Assembly: GCA_905221605.1 (NCBI GenBank)
Contig: CAJNDS010000757.1
Span: forward strand, 534,887-598,886
From: Symbiodinium natans
Lineage: Eukaryota; Sar; Dinophyceae; Suessiales; Symbiodiniaceae
DNA: 64,000 nucleotides
Direction of reading: 5' to 3'
Shown: positions 49,546-58,500 of the stretch, in pieces
How positions within the stretch are numbered: the stretch's first letter is position 1
How the letters are laid out: every line of letters begins with the position of its first letter
Notes under the pieces: model-generated
The model's database searches: none
Told to the model about the DNA's origin: nothing
The model's input: only the letters and a program-made list of their open reading frames with translations
Position numbers and translations under genes: made by a program

Positions 49546-52508
49546 GTTCGGGTTTTGGGGTCTAGGCCTGCATCTGTTCATAGTCCCTCAGCTACGGGTT
49601 GAGAGTTTAGGGCATGATAAGAACACTAAGCAAGAGCCCTGAATTTGTCCCTGCACTCACTCAGCCGACGTCGACACTGTAGGTTCGAAGCTGTGGGACT
49701 TGGGTTTTGAGAGGGAAGGATGCAGGATCGTCAAAATTCGCAGAAGGGAGATGTTCCGGTGCCCCCCCCCCCTCCCCCACGCACCCCCCCAAAGAGCTAG
49801 ATCTGCCTGCACAGAGGCCACACACCCCAAATCCAGAAAGCCTCCAGATGCAGCACCAGTTTTCCTCTTGCAGAGGGCCGACTACAGCTCGATTGTCGTG
49901 GGTTAGGGTTTAGGGTTTGGGGTTTCGGGTTAAGGGTTAATTAAGGGTTAAGGGTTAAGGGTTAGGGCGTACAGGGTTCTTTCGGACAGGGCTTGCGTCT
50001 TTAGGCCTCTAGACTTTCGGTTTTGCTCTGGTTGTGTCGTGGTTGTCGGTTTCAAGGCTGAGCGTCTTGATTTTTTCTGTGTGTATGTTTATATGTATAT
50101 ATGCAAGCACAAAAAGGTAATATAGGCCCTACTTTATGTGCCAACTGGTGGTGACAGCCGCTAGTCTTCAACCCTGCACCATCTAATCCCTAAAGCCTGA
50201 GCACCCTGCCCCCCCCAACCCTATTTCGCCTAGCCCTAAACCCTAAACTCTAAACCCTAGACCCTAGACCCGAAACCCTCAACCCTAAACCCTAAACCCT
50301 AAACCCTGACTTCGCTAAGCAGTTCATGGCCTTCGTCAGGGAGAAGCTACGGAGCCTCTGAGAATGCCCCGAAGGTCTTCAAAGCGGGCGCCCTTGAGAT
50401 CGCAACCGCAGTTGTCTGGGCTCAGACACGGATGGCTCAGAAGAGTTTAGGGTTTAGGGTTTAGGGTTTAGGGTTTAGGGTTTAGGGTTTGTGGGTTCTG
50501 CGAGCTGCGGTGAGAAATGGACTTCTCGTCTGGAGCCCTCAACCCTGAAACTGGCAAGCTTGAGGAACCCACGAAGCAGCCCTGGGCTCGGGGTAAAGGC
50601 CTCGCTCCGGGCACGAGGAGAATTCCAGCTCAGTGGGTTTCAACCACCCCCCCCCCCCCCAACCTAAAACCCCTAAACCCGAAACCCGAAACCCTAAACC
50701 CTAAACCCTAAACTCCCCCAACCCCCCCAGGGACCCAACCCCAAATCCCAAACCCAAAAAAACCCTCAAGCCCTAAACCCCTAAACCCCACAACTAAGCC
50801 CCCTGAATCCCCTAAACTCCCCAACCCCAAACCCCAAAAACCCCTAAGCCCCCTAAACCCCCAAACCCCAAACCCAAAACTTCCGGAGAAAAAAAAAACA
50901 AACTAAAGCCCTAAAGCCCCGCAACCCCAATTCCCAAATCCCAAGCCCCCTAAAGCCCTAAACCCCCCCGCCAAATCCCCCCAAACCCCAAACCCAAAAC
51001 CCCTAAAGCCCTAAAGACCTAAGCCCCCAAGATGATAACCTAACCCCCCTACGCCCTAAACCTTAAACCCTAAACCCTAAACCCTAAACCCTAAACCCTA
51101 AACCCTAAACCCTAAACCCTAAACCCTAAACCCTAAACCCTAAACCCTAAACCCTACGCTCGTCCTAGGAAGCCCATGCCCGGAGTATCGGCGTCGATCC
51201 CGAAGCGGACCAGCCGGCGTACGAGTTCCTTTGCAAGGCGCCCTGGGGGTTGGTTTAGTGTTTAGGGTTTGAGGCTTGGGGTTTAGGGTTTAGGGTTTGG
51301 GGTTTAGGGTGTAGGGTTTGGGGTTTGGGGTTTAGGGTTTAGGGTTTGGGGTTTAGGTTTTCGGGTTTGGGGTTTAGGGCGAGCGCCGTCGATGCCCTTG
51401 GGGTCTTGGGGGGTGGAGGGTTGATCGTAGCCAAAGAAGTAAGGAGCGTTTAGGTCCTCATTATCATTGAGGAACCCTAAGCCGTAAAAAAGCCCTGAGC
51501 CCTACAAGCCTGAGCGCGTCCGCCCACCAGGTGCTTCAGAAGCCCCTAAAACCCTATAACATTTGAACCCCTAAAGACCATAGAAAGGCTAGAAAACCCG
51601 AGAAGCTCTAAACTCTGAACCCTAAACCTAAACCTAAATCCTTATAAACCCCAAACCCTAAACCCTAAACCCCAAAGCCCTGAAAACCCTAAACATGCCA
51701 GGTGCTTCAGAAGCCCCTTCCCGAACCCTGGACCGAGCATGCGGACAAGAAGGGCAGGATCTTCTACTGGAATCGTGGGTGCGGGGGCTGAGATTCAAGA
51801 GGGTTTAGGGTTTAGGGTTTAGGGTTTAGGGTTTAGGGTTTAGGGTTTAGGGTTTAGGGTTTAGGGTTTAGGGTTTGGGGGGGGTAGGCGTGAGGGCTTG
51901 GGGATTAGAACTCTGAACCTGAAATCTTAAACTCTGAATCCTGAACCTTGAGCTCTAAATCCTAAGCCCCAAGCCCTAAACCCTAAATCCCACACCCCAA
52001 ACCCTAAACCCAACTTAACCCCCTCCCCTTTGTGAGAGTGTTGGAAGCGGCCTAGGGCGTACAAGGTCCCAAAGTATGCCGTCATTCCCAGGAGCCCGTA
52101 TGGACCCCGTTTATAGGGTTGAGGGTTTATGGTTTTAGGGTGTAATCGGGGCTTCAGGGTTTAGGGTTTTCTGTACATATAAGAATACGCATGTATATAC
52201 ATGCATATACATGTATATATGTATGTAGGTACGTACGTAAGTACGTATGTATGTATGTATGTATGCATGTATGTATGTATGTATGCATGTATGTGTGTAT
52301 GTGTGTATGTGTGTATACAAGTATATCTGTATGTATATGTACATATGTACATATGTACATATGTTACATATGCACATATGTACATATGTACATATGTACA
52401 TATGTACATATGTACATATGTATATATATATATATGTATATATGTATATATGTGTATATGTGTATATGTGTATATGTATATATGTATATATGTATATATG
52501 TATATATG

Positions 52509-52542
<34 letters not shown>

Positions 52543-55500
52543 TGTATGTATGTATGTATGTATGTATGTATGTATGTATGTATGTATGTATGTATGTATG
52601 TATGTATGTTGTATGTATGTATGTATGTATGTATGTATGTATGTATGTATGTATGTATGTATGTATGTATGTATGTATGTATATATGTATATATGTACAT
52701 ATGTACATATATATATATATATGCATGGGGATGGTTCTTAGGGTACCGCATTTTGGGAAATGCCCCAGGCTTTGGGGTTTCTGGGTTTAAGGTTTGGGGC
52801 TTCGGGCCCTACGACCCTCAAGCCTCCTGTGTTCGCGTTCAGGGAGGTTAAGAACAGGACCTTGCTGGAACATTCTCAGCCCGACTAGGAGGCCCAATGC
52901 CGCACGCGCTTTTTGTTGCCCGTACATAGCAACATCAGACGTTAAGCCCTCTGCCTTCTCTTCTTCCTGGGCGAAGCCCTAAACCCTAAACTACCATTTG
53001 CTCAAGAACCTCCCAAAGAAAAAATGTTCTTCCATGTAAGGGCAACATAGGGATCATGTTTTTGTTCATTGTGAGGGGGCTCTGAAGCAAACAGTAGTGA
53101 CTACGTAAATCCAGGACCACCAGACCTTGCCCCTAAACTCAACACCCAGGACCACTCTGAAGGAGTCCGGGGCTCCTACTGATGCGCTAGGGTTTAGGGT
53201 CTGGAGGGAAGTACCAACAGGATCCCCTTTACAACCCATTTGTAGTCCAACATCGACTAGCCGATCAATATTCCCATTCCAAGTCAGTCGGCCCCTAAAC
53301 TTTCAACCCTAAGCCCCAAGCCCTTTTTTGAACCCTGAACCTTCATCTTAGCCTCAAGATCCCTTCCCGCCGTAAACCCCATCGAACCCACCTGAGCCTT
53401 AATTAAACCCCTTGAACCGCCCTAAACCCAAAACCCTAAACCCTAAACCCCCTGAACCTTAAACCCTAAACCCTCAACCCTAAACCCTAAACCCTCCACT
53501 CCAAGCTCTGACCCTACGCAAGGTCCAGAAGTAGTACGTGGCAGCATCCCATGGTGTGGTCCTTGGGGGGAAGGGCGGGAAGGGTTTAGGGTTTAGGGTT
53601 TAGGGTTTAGGGTTTAGGGTTTAGGGTTTAGGGTTTAGGGTTTAGGGTTTAGGGTTTAGGGTTTAGGGTTTAGGGTTTAGGGTTTAGGGTTTAGGGTTTA
53701 GGGTTTAGGGTTTACGGTTGGTTTAGGGTTTAGGGCTGGGGGGAGGGGGGGAGGGGTGCAAAGTTGTTATTTGCTGAAGCACCCCCAATAAAACGAAAGA
53801 CTAGACCCTAAACCCTAGACCCCAAGCCCTAGACCCTAAACGCTAAACCCCAAACCCTAAGCCCTTTTAAAGGGCTTTAGGCGGCTTGGGGCCTCTAAGC
53901 ATGAGCCTCGTAGCCGAAAGCATTGAGGGCTACCCTAGACCCTGAAACCCGGGTTCCTTTTCGGGTTTAGGGTTTAGGGACCCTAAACCCTAAATCCTAA
54001 ACCCTAAACCCTAATTGAAATCAGTTTTTGTTACTGGGACACTATGTGAGGGGCTTGCGGGCAGATTGTCCCCTTAACCCAAGACTCCCAAAGGGTTTTA
54101 GGGTTTCGGGATTTGAGGGTTTCGTGGGTTTAGGGGGTGAAGGGGGGTTAGGGCATTTAGGGGGTTTAGGGGTTTAGGGGTTTTAGGGGGTTTTAGGGGG
54201 TTAAGGGGGTTAAGGGTGTTTAGGGGGTTTAGGGGGTTTAGGGGGTTTAGGGGGTTTGGGGGGTTTAGGGGGGTTTAGGGGGGTTAGGGGGGTTTAGGGG
54301 GTTTAGGGGGTTCAGGGGGTTTAGGGGGTTCAGGGGGTTTAGGGGGTTAGAGGTTTGTGGTTTAGGGTTTAGGTTTCAGGGTTTAGCGTTTTGGGGTTCA
54401 GGTGCTCATGGTTTAGGGTTTAGGGTAAGAGTGTCTGCAACTTGCACCCCCTAAAGGAGCGGAGCTTGCGTGTTGCAAAGGCTGCCACATTCAATTATCC
54501 GTTTCGGGGTCTTGAATAAAAGGACCCCAGAACCCAAGGGTACAACCTTAGGGGTCCAAGGTAGAACCCCTAGAAATCCGTGATTCCGTGGGCCTAAGAT
54601 CCAACATCGTTCATGACCCGGAGGTCCGATCCCCTCAGATCCCCAAACCCTACCTTGAGAACCCCCCCCCCCCCCCCCCCCCCCGAAAACAGACATTTCT
54701 GTAGGCCACCCCAGAAAATTTCATTAAGGGGTTTGTTTTATAGTAGCAACGCCTACAAAGCAGTAGGCTTTGGGTTCCTAAACCCTAAACCCTACACCCC
54801 AAACCCCAAACCCTAAACCCTCGGTAGTAGTGTTCCGGATCGGCCCAGACGCCGACGCATCGCGCGCTCCTCGCGGCGTGGAGGCGCATCATCGCGGCCC
54901 AGGCCCGCGCCTTTCACGAAGTCGTCGGGTTTGGGGTTTTAGGGTTTAGGGTTTAGGGTTGAGGGTTTAGGGTTTAGGGCTTCGGGACCCTAGACTTTAC
55001 CTCAAGATTCTGATGTAGTTCCTTTTTTGGGTGGTGGGCTTCCTGAGAGGAAGAACCAGAACGTGCCCCAAAAGGAACTACATTGGAGTCTTCAGGGAAA
55101 CCGTAACCCTCCAACATCCCTACAAGTTGGTGCATCGCAGCCCCCTTCATCTCTCGGGTATCACCCCAGCACAGAGTAGTTTGGGCGAGTAGTTCATAAA
55201 CCCCTAAGCTGCAAACCCTAAACCCTAAAACCTTAACCCCATAAACCCTAAACGCCAAGCCCTAGGAAGCCCCTGAAGCGCCAAACGCCTCTAGGCAGTT
55301 ATCTTTGTGGTGCTTTACTGTAACTTTAGATCCTTAGCCTTTTTGGGTTTATTGGGTTTCTTAATAAGGCAGCAAAAAGTTTAGTTTTTTTACTACCCTC
55401 CTAAGTGCAGCCAAGTTATGGTAGAAGACGCTGAGCTCTCCGACCACTACGAAGCCTTGACAGCCCAGTGGTACCCTTTACCCTTTTTTCGGTTCAAGGT

Positions 55501-58500
55501 TTAGAGTTTAAGGTTTAGGGTTTAGGGTTTAGGGTTTAAAGGTTAAAGTAACCAACCCCCAAAATAGGTTGCCCTTATTTTAAATATGGTTACGTTTAGG
55601 GTTAGGGTTTAGGGTTTAGGGGTAAGTCCTGTAAACCCTATGAGCTCGATGGAAGCCCTATGAACTCTTTTAACGTGCACTATGAACGCCAAGCCCTTAA
55701 CTCTCTAGAAGTCCTAACCCTACAAACCCCACCTTGGTAGCCCTGTAGGTTTTGACTGTTTGTTGTTTCTAGGTCCCCTTCTACAGTAAGCAACCCCAAA
55801 AAGGGTGCCCTTATTATAATATGGTTACTTGGTTACCGAACATGGTGCCTAAATCCCCTAAGCCCTAAACCCTAAACCCTAAACCCTAAACCTTAAACCC
55901 TAAACCCTAAACCCTAAACCCTAAACCCTAAGCCCTAAGCCCTAAACCCTAAACCCTAAACCCTAAACCTTAAACCTTAAACCTTAAACCCAAGCCTCTG
56001 AACCCAATGAAACCTCTCCAGGCATGGGAGCGCGAGGACATTGTCACAGCCGAGCTCGAGGCATTTCGCATCCAGGCGACTTTTGTGGCGAGTTTGGGGT
56101 TTAGTGCTTCAACCCTAAACCCGAAACTCTAAACCCTAAACCCTAAACCCTAAACCCCAAACCCTAAACCCTAAACCCTAAACCCTAAACCCTAAACCCT
56201 AAACCCTAAACCCTAAACCCTAGCCCTAAACCCTAAGGAATTTGGGGTGTAGGGCTCTATAGATTTAGGGCTTCGGGCGCCAAGAGCATGGGACTCCTTG
56301 TGCCCTCAGAACCCTTCAGCCCTTAAACTGCATGAGGGTTTAGGGTTTGGGGTTTAGGGTTTAGGGTTTAGGGTTAGGGGTTATGGTGCACCCGGGCCTT
56401 CACTGGAAACCCCTTGAACTCCACGCCCAACAGGCCACCGTGATTTTCGGTCCGAGTTACCATACAGCTAAGAACCAACCTAAACGCCAAAGACCACACC
56501 AACTCGTAATTAGACCCAAAAGCCCCAAACCCTAGCACCTTGGGGGTAGTTCAGTGGTGCTCTTTTGCCCTTAGGTCCCCACATAAAAGTAAGCAAACCC
56601 AAAAAGGGAGCCCGTACTAGATGATTACTGAGCTACCAAGTAGGGTAGCCTAGGTCCCCTAAACCCTAAACCCTATAAACTCTAATTCCCCTAAACCCTA
56701 CTTCCCCTAAACCCTAAACCCTAAACCCTAAAACCTGGCAGGGCGAAGAGGAGCTCAACCAGTGGCGGAAATCCTCCGCCGCGGACGGCACGCCGCCGGT
56801 GGGCCCAGCTAGGGCTGCGCTTCTTTGGTGTTAATCTTAAGGTACGTAAGGGTAGTTACATGTGTTTAGGGTTTAGGGTTTAGGGTTTGGGCTCCGGGGT
56901 CCCTTCCCTTCCTTGAATGGTTCTGAAGTAAGGGCGCTTGGGTTGTTTCTAGCAGGCTATAGAAGGGGTCCCCTTTCAAGGCACCAGACTAAGGGACCAT
57001 GCAACTACCCTAAGATTTACTCCAGCATCCAACAAACCCTAACAAGTTTGTGTAGGGTGTCGGGAGGAGGTTCCATGCTTCAAGGCCAGGAGATTGGGGT
57101 TGGTTGGGCATGGGCAGGTTACAGGGTTCAGGGCTTTTGGTGTCTGTACAAAGACAGGGGTTCCGAAACCCTAAGCCCTAAACCCTTGGTGGCTTTCGAT
57201 CGAAGCCTTCTAAGCCCAAAACCCTAAACCCTAAACCATCTATTGAAAGGCCTCAGAGACAGGACCGAAAACTCAGCCAAGGGTACCCTTTGCCTGGGGG
57301 TTTACGGTTTAGGGTTTAGGGTTACATGGGCTGGGCCAGCTAAGCTTCAAACACTAAACCCTAAACCCTAAATTCCTAAACCCTAAATTCCTAAACCCTA
57401 AACCCTAAATCCTAAATCCTAAACCCTAAACCCTTAAACCCTAAACCCTAAACGCTGACCTAAGACCTAAAGCCTAGACCCCCAGCAGCCCAGGTACTAC
57501 TACAAAGTCGGCACGCAGCTGACTCGCTGGGACGACCTCTGCCTGAAATTGACGCATCGTCGTCAGGGTTTAGGGTTTAGGGTTCATAGGGTTTATAGGG
57601 TTGGGGTTTATAAAGGGTTTATAGGGTTTATAGGGTTTATAGGGTTTATAGGGTTTCGGGTTCAGGGGTTCAGGGTTTAGGGTTAGGTTTTGTGGCTGGG
57701 TCGGGCTTAGGGTATGAGTGATCACCCGCAACCCGACTTCGGGAAGTCCTCGAGCCTGCAACGTTCAACCCCGAACCGCCCTGGGGTATAGCCCTAACCC
57801 TAAACCCTAAACCCTAAACCCTAAACCCTAAACCCTAAACCCTAAACCCTAAACCCTACACCCCAAACCTTGAACCCTAAACCCTAAACCTGAGCGTTCA
57901 GGGCTAACCCTGGGCCCCACCTTTAGTTCATGTCGCTCAGCGCGGGTCCCAGACGTCGCGCAGACTGGCCATGTTGGTTTCACGGACGTCTGACGCTACA
58001 ACAGCACAGTTCTTCCACCCTAAACCCTAAACCCCAAACCCCAAACCCCAAACCCCGAACCCCGAACCCTAAACCCCAAACCCCAAACCCCAAACCCCAA
58101 ACCCCAAACCCCAAACCCGAAACCCCAAACCCTAAACCCTAAACCCTAAACCCTAAACCCTAAACCCTAAACCCTAAACCCTAACCCTAAACATTGGAAG
58201 AAGACCACTGCGTACTCGTCGTGGGAGCCAGCTGAGTCGACAGCCTTTGTCCAGGGTTTAGGGTTAGGGTTTAGGGTTTAGGGTTTAGGGTTTAGGGTTT
58301 AGGGTTTAGGGTTTAGGGTTTAGGGTTAGGGTTTAGGGTTTAGGGTACAGCATTTGAGGAGGTGGAACAAAGGAGTGATGGGCGAAGAAGTGTGGGCACA
58401 TGGTTTCGGTGCCGACGCCAGCCTAAGTGTAGCTACATTCTCATCGGCACTAGGCAGGCCCTTGCGCACAGCCCCATCCAAGGCCTTACTTCAACCACCC

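Noticed and set aside
52135-52851. ORFs of up to 216 codons rich in Tyr-Met-Cys-Val or Ile-His-Thr-Tyr on both strands
   Set aside because: They are translations of the TATG/TATATG microsatellite; composition and periodicity follow the repeat exactly.
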